This document shows, piece after piece, positions 1-12,197 of a DNA stretch of 64,000 bases. A program made the position numbers and the translations under genes. This DNA is from Diadema setosum (taxonomy: Eukaryota; Echinodermata; Echinoidea; Diadematoida; Diadematidae), in assembly GCF_964275005.1 (NCBI RefSeq), contig NC_092692.1, forward strand, positions 11,141,643-11,205,642. The letters are read 5' to 3'. Numbering within the stretch: the stretch's first letter is position 1; each line of letters starts with the position of its first letter. The notes beneath the pieces are model-generated. The model saw nothing but the letters and a program-made list of their open reading frames with translations, was not told the origin of the DNA and did not search any database.

Positions 1-11
1 CACTAACTTAC

Positions 12-296
12 TTGAGTAGTGTTTTTGTTCAAGCAGGTCGGCGAGAAGATTGAAGTCCTGTTTGCGCAGCCCTTCCACGTACACCTCGAACTCGCGCACG
101 CCGCGGGTCCCGAGCTCGGTGAGGATCTGGCGATTCGTCTCACCGTTCTGCCCCTTCCCCATCCGCCTCATTAGTCGGGCCTTCTCGTTGTCGATGACCA
201 CCTTTTCCTGTAGGTGCTGCAGCATGTCATAGGCCATCACGTTGTTGGTCAGCGGCTGGCCGTAGAGCACGAGAATTTGCCGGCATTCCTGTACGG
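12..296 (-). CDS. CARD-domain protein, internal exon 2 (partial gene)
   Basis: This minus-strand exon of 285 nt (95 codons' worth) runs from an acceptor after a pyrimidine-rich tract (AG at 297-298) to a consensus GTAAGT donor at 6-11. Both borders are phase 1, so the exon is a symmetric module, as is common for death-fold domains. The translation begins VQECRQILVLYGQPL and ends LADLLEQKHY. It carries the CARD hallmark block LTELGTRGVREFEVYVEGL at about residues 60-78, followed by an LADLL helix; the length (about 85-90 residues) fits one CARD. CARDs are homotypic adaptor domains in caspase activation and innate immune signalling. What the rest of the protein is (caspase, NLR, adaptor) lies outside the window. 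The family call is mine from pattern and residue spacing; a death or DED fold is the alternative. Confidence 0.72.
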
Positions 297-2254
297 CTAC
301 GAAACAAAAGAGTAGTAGACAAAATTACTAATAAGCCTGGCCCCTGTCTTATGAAACTTGTGATAGAAATCAATCAATCACAAATCTCTTGAAAGCTGCA
401 ATCAATCGCAACCTGTGATTGATTGATTGCAGTTCTCCGTCTTAATTTTAATCATAACTTTTTTATAAGATGGATTTGCATTCAATCGTAAAGTTGTGAT
501 TGATTTTAATCAATCACAAGTCTTTATAAGACATGTTGTTAAACGGGGCTCTGTCTTTCAACCACCAAGAACTTCGCTTACTTCGACGTCTGTTCTTTAA
601 TGCTATTATAGTGAATATGGGACCATTAATCAACAACAACAACCGACATTATGACTACTAAGTAACTATCGCTGAATAATGTCTTTCATATACAGTACTG
701 TTTTCATATTGTTGATGATAAATCATTCTCCATCGCTAAAATGCATTGGCTGGTAATGTATTCACTTTAACCTGCACGGTCTTAAATGCTAGCTGTATAG
801 ATACTAATATTTCAAACATTGTGTGCAAAAGAAGGCACAAAACAACAACATCTTAAGACATATTATTACAGTGTAAGAATGAAACATTTGACACAGCGGT
901 TTACTACCAGCGAGAGAATAATTATTTTGTGCATAGACTTTTGAAAGTGAGAGCATAAACATAAACAGCCATATTTGCATATACATATCATGTATATATA
1001 CGAAGTTTGTTGTGTGTTATGTTTGAATCTTTCTTCATCCACTCTGTTATGAAGATTTCCCCATCCCCTCATATTACATCTCTTTGTCAGGGCATCACTC
1101 ATTTTTTTTTTTCTAGTTCCTTGATGAGCTCAATAAATTGACTGAAACAGTTCATGCGTAAATTGTACATTGTATCTCATTCGGTACAGGTCTCAGCAAT
1201 CTTTAAACGACCTTTATAGATTTTTGTGAATGTAGATTACGTACAACAAACTCAAATCGGCGATACTCAAAAGCCCCAAATAAATACCACAACACAATAA
1301 AACGATCGATAATATCCATTGTGCAGATGGATCGACCGATCCATAGGCACCTACATGTAAGACAATACACAGAAATTGACATGAAGAACAAAGTCATTCT
1401 TTTATTATAGACAGTGTTATGGTACATGTAGTTTGGTGAAATATCACTCGTGACTACTGTACAGCAGCGAAAGAATTCCTCATCGATTTAAAGCCTCAAA
1501 TGGCAGAATTTTCGTTATTCCTTTCGCGTGACGACAAGGCGCACTTATGAAATGAAATGAAATTCATTTACCAAACAAACATCGTCAACATACTGTAGTC
1601 AAAACAGTCAGTAGTTAAAAAAAAAAAAGAACCAGCAACAGCGTGCAGGCTAGTCGAGGCCAGTCCTTTCAGTGATATACAATGTAGATTACATTGTATA
1701 TAACGTACAATAGCGTTGTACATTATTCACAGAAGCAATGTTATACGTACATATTTACAGGTGCTCTCGTTTCTTTTCAAGTCTAAAACCGCGCAAATCA
1801 AATTGTAGACAACTAAACTGGCGTGACGTACCATTCTTTGTTTGATGCTTGGCGGCACCCAACTATCATACAGACAGAGGGATGAAGTGAAGAGAAGAAA
1901 ACTGAAAGAGAGGAAGAGTCAGTAGAGGAAGAAGGAAGGAATAATGATGACGAAGGAACAAAAAATAGCTGAGGATGAGGAAAAATGGATGAACAAAAGC
2001 CTCCAATTTATTGAAGAAGAATTATTTATAAGAAGAAAACGAAGACGAAAGTGACGAGAAAAAATATGAAAGAATCCCAACTAGGCGTTGTCGATTGCCT
2101 ATTCTGTGTACGTACACTGTACATGAATGCCTCAAGATATTAAACAACATAGAAACTGGACCAGAAAAAATCGCAATACTCTTCCAACGCTAACAGCAAC
2201 AACAATGTTAACTCTCCAAGCTCTCATGTTTCTCTGGATTCAGTAAAAATTCAC
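297..2254 (-). other. intron between the two CARD-gene exons
   Basis: This is the inferred intron of the CARD gene. It contains a palindromic MITE (340-550), A/T-rich unique sequence and several TACATTGTA-type palindromic words near 1680-1745. I see no further exon with good splice borders in it. Confidence 0.5.
340..550. mobile_element. palindromic MITE, CWG-flanked family, copy 1
   Basis: This 211-bp element is flanked by CTG at 337-339 and 551-553. The ends GCCCCTGTCTTAT and the reverse complement of the right end share the GCCCC..TCTTAT frame. The arms are built from its own stem word TTGTGATTGATT, present in both orientations. Compare the copies at 3817, 12054 and 56531. Confidence 0.7.
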
Positions 2255-2417
2255 CTTCATCTTCAACCCCGTCGTCCCGGTGTTTTTGCTTCTCCTTGTT
2301 GCAAATTCGCTCGACAGTGGCAAGCAGCTCGCTGCGCATATTATAGACGTCGCCATCGACGGTCTTTCTCTGTTTCCGCGGGTTACTCGTGGTCCTTCTC
2401 TTCCTCTTCCTCCCCAT
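2255..2417 (-). CDS. putative first coding exon of the CARD gene, basic N-terminus
   Basis: The ATG lies at 2415-2417, and the frame begins MGRKRKRRTTSNPRKQRK, a strongly basic stretch resembling a bipartite nuclear localisation signal. It continues into a charged helix (about residues 26-54). A donor (AAG then GTGAAT) at 2253-2254 gives 163 nt, 54 codons plus one base, i.e. phase 1. That is exactly the phase needed by the CARD exon at 296, where the split codon becomes GCC (Ala). Without splicing the frame would stop 14 codons later. The pairing of the two exons is inferred from strand, order and phase only. A stand-alone 69-residue ORF is the alternative. Confidence 0.5.
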
Positions 2418-3816
2418 CTCCGCTTCATCATCTCAAATGAACAGCTCTAGCTCTCTGTAGAGCGCTGCACGTTGCCGGGTTTTATCTTTCATGCTACGCG
2501 TCATTTACGCGGACCGAGCGTGTGAAAGAGATATGCGCGTTTTTATCAAGTAAGGGCCATAAAATACATAAATACGCGCTTACATATTTCATTTTGGCAC
2601 GCCCAGTTTTGTAGTTCTCATGTCTGTAGAACTGTCGATTTTTGTTCTAAAATGTACACATATGCATAAGAAATGCGTGAAATAACGCTGTAATATAAGT
2701 ACTAACACGATTTCACTTGGATGACGACCTACAGTAAATGCGAAATATCAGCCAAGAAGTACGGCAGTCTAAGAGCATCCCCTTCTGGGATAAAAGTCGG
2801 TATACCGACTTTTACTTTTGATCTCAAAATACTCTGAAACAACTCATCATCCAGGCAAATCGCGTCAGCCAGGTAAGTTTCTTGGTAGCCTCCTTCGATA
2901 TATTGCAAGCAAATATGTGATATTGTGCAAGACGGGTTCTCATGGCCTTACCAGAACTACATTGTATGTTTTCACTTTAACATGACATCGATAAAACACC
3001 TTGTCTTTGGTAGAAACGACACAGCGGCTCTGACTAGCATGGACGCGAAATGACAGAATGAATAGCAATCTTATTTGCAGACATTTTTATACATTATAAG
3101 TCAGGTCAGGTGCACTATATCAAAAAGGAAGAACAAAAAAAAAAAACAAACTTGTAGGACCAGGTGGAGAAAAAAAGTAACTGTCATTATTATCTTATCG
3201 ATCAATAGTGACATTCTCACATGCACTACATGTTTCTTTTTCTTTTTCTTATTTAAATCATCACACAAAATATCGCGTTTTATCTGAAGTACCGAATCGT
3301 GCAAGGTTCAAAGTTCGTGGTGTTTATTACAGTTTTTTTTTTCTCTTTTAATTGGCAGCATCCTCATAATTTGAGCATTGTCTAAAGTAAAATGATCCCA
3401 ATCAGAAGTCATCATCTCAACTTATCACTTTTAAATTTTTTCTTTTCTTTTCTTTTCTTTTCAGAACACAATACAAATGCCCGTCTGACAAGATCGGGGT
3501 TTGTAATGATCACTCACGCACAAATACGTAACTATACAATCACGTTAAGTACGCTATATATATAAAACACTTGCATAATAATTGAATGCTTTCGTAGAAA
3601 TTAGTAGTTTGTTTCCACTAGAAACAAACGGCAAACTACATGTATAGCAAAGAAAGTGTATATACTATAATGTATACTTGTACAAAGTTGACGCTACCTT
3701 TTTCATGTTTTTGTTTGTTTGTTTTTTCTTCCCTGTGTCCATGTTGCTAAATCATGAATACTCCAGCTCATGATGCACAGTGTAGAGACACTATACGCGT
3801 ATCTTAGTAGGATCTG
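2418..3816. other. upstream region of the CARD gene, no gene seen
   Basis: This is AT-rich sequence 5' of the putative CARD-gene start. It includes a short pyrimidine repeat (TTTTC)n near 3443-3463 and several A or T runs. The small frames overlapping on both strands near 3075-3304 come from A/T tracts. No convincing promoter motif was recognised. Confidence 0.5.
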
Positions 3817-3982
3817 GGCCCTGTTGCATAAAACCCTTACCGCTGGACTTACCGCTCCTTTCTAGCGGTAAGTCTTGAAATCAGCGGTAAATTTTATAAT
3901 CCTTGATGCTGATTGGCTGTGATGCCTAATTTTGACGGTAGTTACCATTGAAATTCAATGGTAAGTTTTATGCAACGGGCCC
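3817..3982. mobile_element. palindromic MITE, CWG-flanked family, copy 2
   Basis: This 166-bp element is flanked by CTG at 3814-3816 and 3983-3985. The termini GGCCCTGTTGCATAAAAC and GTTTTATGCAACGGGCCC are inverted. The internal stem words are TTACCGCT/AGCGGTAA and TTACCATTGAA with its inverse. The centre contains GATTGGCTG (3911-3919), shared with copy 4 and in inverted, one-mismatch form with copy 3. Confidence 0.78.
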
Positions 3983-4768
3983 CTGTATTCATGCTCAAAA
4001 CTGGGCGTAAGTAGAACACGCTACATCTACAATGTATCTCTTTACTGTTACGACTGAAACAACTGTAGCTTGGCTAGAACACCTGAGAGATTGTATTTAG
4101 CTGCCGCTGCCTCATTATGGCCCACGCAAGAAGAAGCAAAATAGGCATTTCACCTTGGTTGCGTTTGATCAAACGCCCCTTCGTAACGATAAATTCTAAT
4201 GACGGCAGATTATTTGCGTGGAGTAAATATTGTCGGAATTAAAACTCTAGTACTCAGATAGAGTGATGTCTGCTCTTCAACAGTGCAGCTGCTCCGCGAT
4301 GGGTAATCTCCGTGTACATCAAGGCACGCTTAGCAGTTGTCGAGTCTTGCAATAGATTTAAGTGATGGCTAATGAAATATGAAGTAGCTTTCTGGTTACC
4401 ATGGAGACAAACTGCGTTTTTTTCTCATTGATTCATCACTATCCGCGCCACTGTATATACCGTGCCGATTCAAGATGTTTGCGCCCGAACCCAAAGTGGA
4501 TCAAGTCATAGCTTCATTGTAGGCCATTACAATACGCTTTTGATGTAGAAAGAAAAACAAACAAGCTTGTCAGACAGACTGAAAAACTGACACACATGAC
4601 ACAGGAACAACGAGAGAAGGAGGGGGGTGGGGGAGAGAAAAAAAAAAACACCCAACAATATACAGAGAGAGCCAAGTGGTAATAAAATATGAGCCAACCC
4701 ATGACACAGTGAGTTTAAAAGATGAGCACCCTGTGGTGGTACAGGTAGGTATCATCTTCCGACAGTCT

Positions 4769-5083
4769 TTAAAGGGATGGTATCGTTTCTGTTGAGATTG
4801 GGATTTAGGTTTTCAATTGTTTGTGAGATAATGAGAAACCTCTTATGAAATATGAAAGAGTATATACATTGTAATTCTAAGATGAATTCAAACTTATTTG
4901 GTGAAAATTGGTTTTGAAATGGCTGAGATATCCAAACCAAAGTGCTCCAATAGATAATAAAAGATAGGACCCACTTGTTTTATTTGGATTGCTTTGTTTT
5001 ACTTTGTTTTTCTGGATATATCAGCGATATCAAAACCGATTTCCATCGAATAAACTTTGAATTCCTCTTAGAATTATATGTTC
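4769..5083. mobile_element. TTAA-flanked foldback, AGGGAT family, right-truncated copy
   Basis: It begins TTAAAGGGATGG and follows the layout of the fuller copy at 15545-15974: an arm ending with GGTTTTGAAATGGCTGAGAT, a spacer with TTTGTTTTACTTTGTTTT, then the inverse arm. The right end is lost near 5083. Non-autonomous; no coding capacity. Confidence 0.6.
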
Positions 5084-5088
5084 TTTAA

Positions 5089-8000
5089 CATTTGTTGAAC
5101 AACAAACAAAAGTTGAAAGCAGAAGCCTCATTTCAACCAATACTACTTGTATGCAATCCCTTTTATGTGATTTCTTGGCTATGGGTAAGATCAGGGAGGT
5201 GGCTCACCTCCCTGGTGAGATCTTGCTGGCCCTTTCTCCGAATACCTGCAACTGCATGCATTTTTGTGTTTCATAGTTTTGTCATTATCTACATAATCTT
5301 ATTAGTAGGCCTACATGACATATCATGTTTACGTTTCACGTTGTCATTGATTAATACTTGATTGACGGTACAACAGATCTGTAAATTGACTTTCATCCTC
5401 ATAATAATCATGTTGCTTTGGATGAAAGAGATAGATCAGAGTTGCAGATTGGTAAACACTTGGAGAAACATTGGACACACGTGTCTTGAACTGTAAACGT
5501 TAATAGAGCATGATAAAAATTATTGTCAACTCTGTGTGATATTGTACATGTACATGTACAATGTAGGCCCTACATTGTACATATTATGTACATACGTGTG
5601 AGCATCTTTCCACGTGGTTTAATTGAACACAAACCTTTACCAATTTTTCATTTATCTACTCAGAACACATTTCTCTTGATATACTTAATAAATATGTTGT
5701 ACATCACATTGTAGATATTGTCAGTACTGATGATGGAAAGCACACATGCAAAAGATCTGATTTGGTGCATTGATTTGTGTGATGTAGACATGAATCAAGA
5801 AACAATTTTTCCTGTCTGACATGTCTGAATTGACACAAAAAGGAGAAGGGTTTCTTTTATTTTTAAACATCATTTGAAAATTATTACTGATAGAAATATA
5901 ATAGTTGATGTACAAATGTATAGAGAAATGTTCACATTGGGATACTGGGTATATTTTCAAATTAATGTGGAGGAATAGTGAATGCTTGGTATAGATTTGA
6001 TACTTTAGGCAGGTTTTCTTAACAGGCACAATAAAGTAAAGGACTTATTACGCTTATACTCAAAAGGCTATACATTGTATGTTGTTAATGAATGATACAT
6101 TTAGCGTTGTCTTCGGCAGATATACTGGACTATCGCCCCATTACATTGTACAAAGCAAAATACGGCTCACCTACAGAACTGTACACTATATGACCAAATA
6201 CATGCACACTGTATGTCTTGTACTATTACTGTATGGGCAGTGTCGATGTTGATTCTCAGCCTATTCTATATTTAAATGATCTATGATTTAAAGCTTACTT
6301 TCAAAGCATAACCCTCTTCCTGCGATGCCTTCAAAATACATGTAATACAGCTTGATCATTGCGATTTTCAATAGGTTTGTTCGGCAGTTGGAGTTGTCAC
6401 CAAGAAATTTTCTGAGTACAATAAAATAATGATAAACACCGCAGTATCATGTGATTGATCGAGATCTGCTCCTCGTTTTGTTTCGTTTCATCCTATTACT
6501 GTATATACACCTCTTGTGCTTTGTACACCGTGTATGTTTTGTTTTTCTCTCGCTGAGGAAGTTATACCTTTGCCACTTGCTTTTTGAATAATTATGTCAA
6601 TTCAATGCTTACTGTATGTCTGTTTGTTTATACGACTCAGTATTAGTAAGGAACATTCTAAATACAGCTGTAAACAAAGTTTGATGACATTCTTATGATT
6701 AGGTCCCATTTGGTTCACAGAGATTTTTTATGTAATGGTGAGGATATCTTGGATTTTTCGATCCAGGACAGCCTTTATAGTGTTTGCACTGGTCGTATAC
6801 ATAATGTACCTTATACAGTGTAAATATGAGGTTTGTGTACATGTGTGTAAGTGTAACTCTACCCAACTCGTTGCCATCATCATTATTATCGTTATTTCTT
6901 TTCTAGCAGTTTGTTATAATGGAAAATTTAGAGCTTTGCCACGGCATCATACGCTATGGCGCACAATGTTTCCACCATACACTGTCTTGTACGATATTCC
7001 ATGAAGACTTTCAAAATAAGTTGTCAGAAAAGCCATGACCACATGCCATGAATTGAATGTAACCAATACATCAACTGACAACGGCGTTTATAGAACTGCA
7101 TCATTAGAATGTATTAGAATAGGCCTACCATGGATGCTGGTGTGTTTCATTTTCATACGTCAATTTCGCCGCGATGGTCTTTTGGATTATTTTCCATTGA
7201 GAAAAACATCGTGCTCAGTAAATCATGACGGAATCCTGTCTTTAGTACAGTATGCACACGTACAGCTGTAACTGTCTCGCTGTTTGATTGCAAGATTTAC
7301 TGATTGTTTCTGTCTGTTTCCATTAAAGTTATTCAAAAGACATACAATGTATCTGTATACTTTTTGTGGAATGGAGAAGAATGTAAATCGGTGATAAAAT
7401 CTTTGTATGTACAAAAATTGTAGGGCCTACATGCACCAGCTATATGTACAGTATACATTGTATGTACTGTATACAATGAGCGCGGGGGGGGGGGGCGGGA
7501 ATCCTTGTCAACATTTAAGATTAAAAAAAAAGACTATCAAATAAAGGAAACATCGTGGGTGATCTGTATGTACTACATTATTATTTTTTTTTTTTTTTTT
7601 TGTACTCAGTTGCCGAAGGTAATGACATCGCCTTGAAAAGGCATCGCGGTGGTCTCGATACGAAGAAATCACCCGACGGGAACACGGCGATGAAAACGCA
7701 ACAAGTACAATGTTGTACATGTATAAAGCATGACCCAGGTTCCAGTCAAGCATTATTTTCCTCCTCAAATGCGCTCGATTATGTTCGTAATATAATGACT
7801 AATGAATGATTATGGAGGCTTAATCCACTCAACTTTACAGCGGGTGTCATCATTCCCTTTGCAATCCATTAACTTTGACTCCGAATTCATTGAAAAGTGG
7901 ATTTATGGTTTGCCGATGTAGGACCTACATTGTATATCAAGATCACCTTGAAAAGGTGAACGCTGAATATAAAAGGCTGTTCTTCTCCCCTAATGAGGTA

Positions 8001-8825
8001 ACATCGCTGATTATAGTCGGGACTATAAGCTGCAGTATACAGTACAGTAATGATATCAAAATGTGGGCGAAGGGTCGATGGTACGTAGTTTATCAGTTAT
8101 GGTATGAGAATGAGCCAATTCGAAGTTTTAATTAGTTTGCACAATAATTCATCCACAACATAACAATCATGTTATCAAAATAAGGCCGGGATGAACTTTG
8201 TTCATCATACAAGTGTATATTGTGATAGACAGATCAGAGGTACAGTACAGTGTACAAACATATGTATATAGACAGACAGAAAGGTATTAAGTACAGTTGT
8301 ATGGTGATGCAAAAGCTAGAGGTACAAAGTGTAGATGATCCCGTCACGGAGTGATATGCAGTAATTAGAACCGACTGATAAAGTTACAACGTTTTTGTTG
8401 TGTTTTGTTTTGTTTTTGTTCACGTTTTGTTTGTTTGTCTTTTTTTTTTTTTTGCTCAGGAATTCAAAAAGTAATCGCGGTGACTGCTACGTGTACTGTA
8501 GCTGTACATGTCTCTGTAACATGAAGAATAGAAGGGATACAGTACATGTATGTACAATTTGTATGTACCAGCCACTGTGCTTCGAAAGGGAAAAAAAAAA
8601 CCCACAGAAAAAGAACATTCTGTATCAGCTGTATCAGCCATTTTCACAGTCAACCCACACGTACACTGTAAGCAGAAAACTCGTATACTCATACTCGACT
8701 TCATGACTAGAAATTTGCAGTGTTTTACTGGCATGTTTATGATAGGTACAGTTGTATTTGCTCTTATCTGGTCGAGTATGTAATAGGTGATGCACGGTAT
8801 ACAGTGTATGTAAGTAATAAGAAAC
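5089..8825. repeat. gene-less AT-rich stretch dense in TACATGTA/TACATTGTA palindromic words
   Basis: No ORF here shows recognisable protein features. The notable content is a high density of 8-9 bp palindromic words (TACATGTA, TACATTGTA, TACAGTGTA). Examples are the compound palindrome around 5543-5583, 6070-6080, 6142-6150, and 7446-7482, and a 10-base G run at 7485-7494. Small hairpin at 5193-5213. Confidence 0.45.
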
Positions 8826-8896
8826 AAATGATGATAATGATGATGATGATGATGATGAAAATAATCATGATAATGATGATGATGATGATGATGATA

Positions 8897-8927
<31 letters not shown>

Positions 8928-8944
8928 TGATAATAATAATAATG

Positions 8945-8975
<31 letters not shown>

Positions 8976-8997
8976 GAAGAAGAAGAAGAAGAAGAAT
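8826..8997. repeat. trinucleotide microsatellite (GAT)n(AAT)n(GAA)n
   Basis: This is about 170 bp of imperfect GAT, then AAT, then GAA triplets. It creates long Ile, Met, Leu or Ser runs in several frames that are not genes. Confidence 0.95.
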
Positions 8998-10270
8998 AAC
9001 ATACACCTGTAACATGACGAACTCCTTAGTGTCAACTGTTTGTTTCTTTGTTGTTGTTGTTTTCCCTGTGCGGTTAAAGTTTGTTCGTGCTGATTGTTTT
9101 GATCAACTACCGTGCAAAAACAGATCCGCATCATCGAGAACATCGACTCGCTCTGAGCATGCTGAGGTTTGGATGTACATTGTACATCCTCTGTATTCAC
9201 GGTTTGCAGTGCTGTAGATATCAAACGAATCGATCACTGTGCCGAGTGGCTCTCATGATGCGTGGGAACAAACGCAAATTTCGTGTATAATACATGAAGA
9301 TACTGCTTTTAATGCTCCTAGCTGTTTCTTCTATACAAAATAGACTGACATTTTGTCTGCTTATAAGTACAAGTGTGTGTACTGTACATACAAGCTCTTC
9401 TCTCCTTTGGGTCATGCGGTGCAATGATTACATGTATATCACTTTTTTTTTTACGTATAACATTGAGCACACTTGCGCTTATCTCTTTCTTAAATCTATC
9501 AAAAACTTTGAAAATACTTCTACATGTAGACCAACATACATGTACACTGTACATGCTCATGTACAATATACGTACAGGTCAAGTTACTTTATGTTTTATC
9601 TTTATCTAATATTTTTTGTCAGTTTGTTGGTTTACATAAAATACTGTACATCATTGAGACATGCACGGAGAAAGATTACAATGTACATGTAACTTGAGGA
9701 TTTCTCTTGTCTCTTGCGTGGCATTTACATTCCTACGTATATTACAGATTTTCATAGTAGCTGTGATAATGATATTACCATAATATTATTAGGATTTCAG
9801 TCATGCTGCTTTCAGGAGCGATTCCTTTTCACACCCTCCTTAAATGCTATGACAACTACTGTGATTATTCTTATCCTTTGTAAACCCACCGGTGTACAAG
9901 TTGCTTACCGCCTTTTCCACGTTCAAAAGTGTAACTGATCAGTGGGAATCAGTGCTTCTGCGGTAAAATTAATATATTCATACGTAACTGTGATATCACT
10001 GTGCAGTGACATACATGTACAAGTGTATTCTAATAGTGTGGATGCTATCAAAGGTCTTGTCGAGATTTGAGAATTACGATGTGTGCCATGGATGTAACAA
10101 TATCGCGCCACATGTACAATGTATGACAGGGTTTTATTTTCTTTTGTTTGTACAATGTATACCAACAAAGTGAAATATATTTTATACCTGTAGTTGAAAA
10201 TGAACAAAAATGAAACCTAAGAGTCCAGTAAATGTACGTTTGATGAGCTCAATGTCTACGAGATACATAC
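8998..10270. other. no gene seen; palindromic-word-rich DNA
   Basis: Frames here are short and low in complexity. TACATGTAC and TACATTGTAC words recur (9175-9190, 9538-9566, 9679-9692, 10110-10122, 10151-10159). No splice-bounded coding signal apart from the exon ending at 10271. Confidence 0.45.
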
Positions 10271-10373
10271 CCGGACTCAAGTTCTCGTCTGTAGGCGTTG
10301 GGGGAGGTTCTTCCTTCTTGGCCTTGGCACTGTCATCTTTCTTCGCTTTTCCCTTCGGTTTTGCTACTGGCAT
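10271..10373 (-). CDS. putative first coding exon, Lys/Pro-rich N-terminus, unknown protein
   Basis: A minus-strand ATG lies at 10371-10373. The frame begins MPVAKPKGKAKKDDSAKAKK, then a proline-rich run EEPPPTPTDENLSP. The frame reaches a strong GTATGT donor (10265-10270) after 34 codons plus one base (phase 1). It stays open beyond that, and a second plausible donor (CAG then GTATAA) lies near 10188, so the exon could be longer. The lysine-rich, disordered composition and skewed codon use differ from the surrounding AT-rich DNA. I do not recognise the protein; such N-termini occur in many ciliary and cytoskeletal proteins, which is only a hint. Downstream exons were not identified. Confidence 0.42.
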
Positions 10374-11912
10374 TATGTCTCGAGACACGTAGTTGATCGC
10401 TCACAATTATGGTCTCAAAGATAGGCGAAGAAGGTGGATCTCATCTTTAGGAAGCTCGCGGCAGAAAAAAAAATTCCCCTAATTCTTGACCAACGTTTTA
10501 TGGATGTGGGGCTTTCTATCTGATAACAAAGTGAATATGTGTTATCCGAGTGCACAGTAATAAAGATCCTTAGCTTCCTTGTACGTCCGTATCCAAGTAG
10601 ACTTTGTGAACTACTACGGGCTCTGTTGACGACTTAATCGCACCTACATGTACCCCAAAAAGGTTTTACATTGTGCCGGCGCTGCAGCCCACTTTGAAGC
10701 AGATAGTGTCACAACAACGGTGTCAAGGAAATAAGTACCAGTCCGGAAAAAAAAAAAAAAAAAAATCGACAGAGATTCACCAAGCAAACAGGGGCGTCTT
10801 TCCCAGACTTACAATATTCCAAATCCCAATGGATAACGTCAATATTGTTGCCAAAATCCCAAACTTTTCGAGAGCCAGGTGCAGTGGCAAACCCTTTTCG
10901 CCAGGGTTTTGCTTACGGCTGTGAGTCGATAAAGATAGTGGGTCTACCGTACACAATGCAACGTCTTCGTGCATGTGCGGAAGTTTGTGTACCCTGTCAT
11001 AAGCTCAAACTCCTTCACGCTGTTCCACCGCTGTGTACTAATCCCCCGTCCCCTAGAAACGAGACGCTTTGTGAATCTTTATTTGCATGATCGATACAAA
11101 GGCGGGTTCACCGGCAGACTGACCTCTGCGGTTGCACGCGATACAGTGTACCTGTCAATGGATACGCACAGGGGGTGGTGTGTTTACACGGGGAGAAAAC
11201 TATACGAGATCGTGGTATCGCTATTACCAATCAGCGTTTAGTAACGCTGGCAGACGATGTCATTTCGTCTCACGTATAAACGCAACTACGAGCGGGGTGG
11301 GTTGCACTAGAAAACCGTAGTCTTTCGTTTGTTCTATCCTTCTTCACATTACTCTCTTGGTATCTCTTTTGTTCTTATTTTGTTTTCAGATTTACACAAG
11401 TTTTGAAAAGCACCTATTTGACAAAGAAAAATCATGTACTCATTAAACGGTGAGGGGTGAATAGAGAAAAACACATTATCATCAGAACTTTTGACGTGAC
11501 TAAAAGTAGAGACTAACTTACAACTTCCAAGGTCGATCTTTATCTCAGGAAACCTATAACTGCATGCGGTCAGTATTGATTGTGGTGTAAATGTGCACGT
11601 AATGACCAATACTTGTGGTTCTTGGTCATTTAGACAATCAACATTCGATTAGATTTTCTTATCAGTCTGAGAGATACATAAGATTTCTGTGCTGGACGCG
11701 CTACATTATCATTGCGAGTTTCGGCTTCCAATAAACGGGCTAGAAAAACAAAAAAGAAAAAAAAAGTTATATGACGCACCATCCAAACGAAACAATGATC
11801 GTTGGTACTTCTTACAAGTTTTTAGCAAATAATTATGTGATAATGATTATTATCTTATGATTATGACAAAGTTCAAAATGTAAGTCCTTTACCTTTGATT
11901 CTGGTTAAGTGT
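10374..11912. other. no gene seen
   Basis: This is upstream DNA of the exon above and unique sequence. A G/C-richer patch at 10850-11320 has several overlapping small frames on the plus strand, none with recognisable features. A short minus-strand piece near 11529-11566 (frame YRFPEIKIDLGS) ends at a GTAAGT but has no good acceptor, so it is not called. Confidence 0.4.
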
Positions 11913-12053
11913 AAAGGGACGGTACAGTTGTGGTTGAGGTGATGATTAAAGGGATCGTACAGTTTTGGTTGAGACCTAATTTTAGGTTTCTAACATATTT
12001 GGCGATATAATGAGAAACCTCTTTATATATGAAACATGAAAGAGCATGTCCAG
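11913..12053. mobile_element. truncated TTAA-foldback ends, AGGGAT family, partly duplicated
   Basis: Two successive left ends of the AGGGAT foldback occur (AAAGGGACGGTACAG near 11914 and AAAGGGATCGTACAG near 11949). The arm motif AATGAGAAACCTCTTTAT follows. The element is interrupted by the MITE at 12054 and its right half is not found beyond it. Confidence 0.55.
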
Positions 12054-12194
12054 GGGCCCGTTTCATAAAACTTGTCATCAGTGACAACTGCCACATTTCT
12101 ATGACAAATTTGCTCTCAGTCAATCAGACGCAAGGATTTCAGTAGCTTGTCACCTCTATATGACAACTTGTCACTGATAAGACAAAAAGGGGTC
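12054..12194. mobile_element. palindromic MITE, CWG-flanked family, copy 3
   Basis: This 141-bp element is flanked by CAG (12051-12053) and CGG (12195-12197, one mismatch). The left end is GGGCCCGTTTCATAAAAC; the right end is eroded (AAAAAGGGGTC). The stem word is TTGTCA with inverse TGACAA, repeated in both arms. The inverse of the core motif occurs as CAGTCAATC at 12117-12125. Confidence 0.65.
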
Positions 12195-12197
12195 CGG

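Noticed and set aside
2208-2431. Stand-alone 69-residue basic protein
   Set aside because: The splice donor after residue 54 in the exact phase needed by the CARD exon makes an exon more likely than a separate small gene.
5193-5213. Perfect 9-bp hairpin AGGGAGGTG/CACCTCCCT
   Set aside because: A single short hairpin without a following T run or a gene context; no function can be assigned.
8720-9224. Long frames of Met/Ile, Leu/Ser or Arg on both strands
   Set aside because: They are translations of the GAT/AAT/GAA microsatellite.
11529-11566. Short minus-strand exon candidate with frame YRFPEIKIDLGS and a GTAAGT
   Set aside because: Only about 38 nt with a poor acceptor; too short to support.
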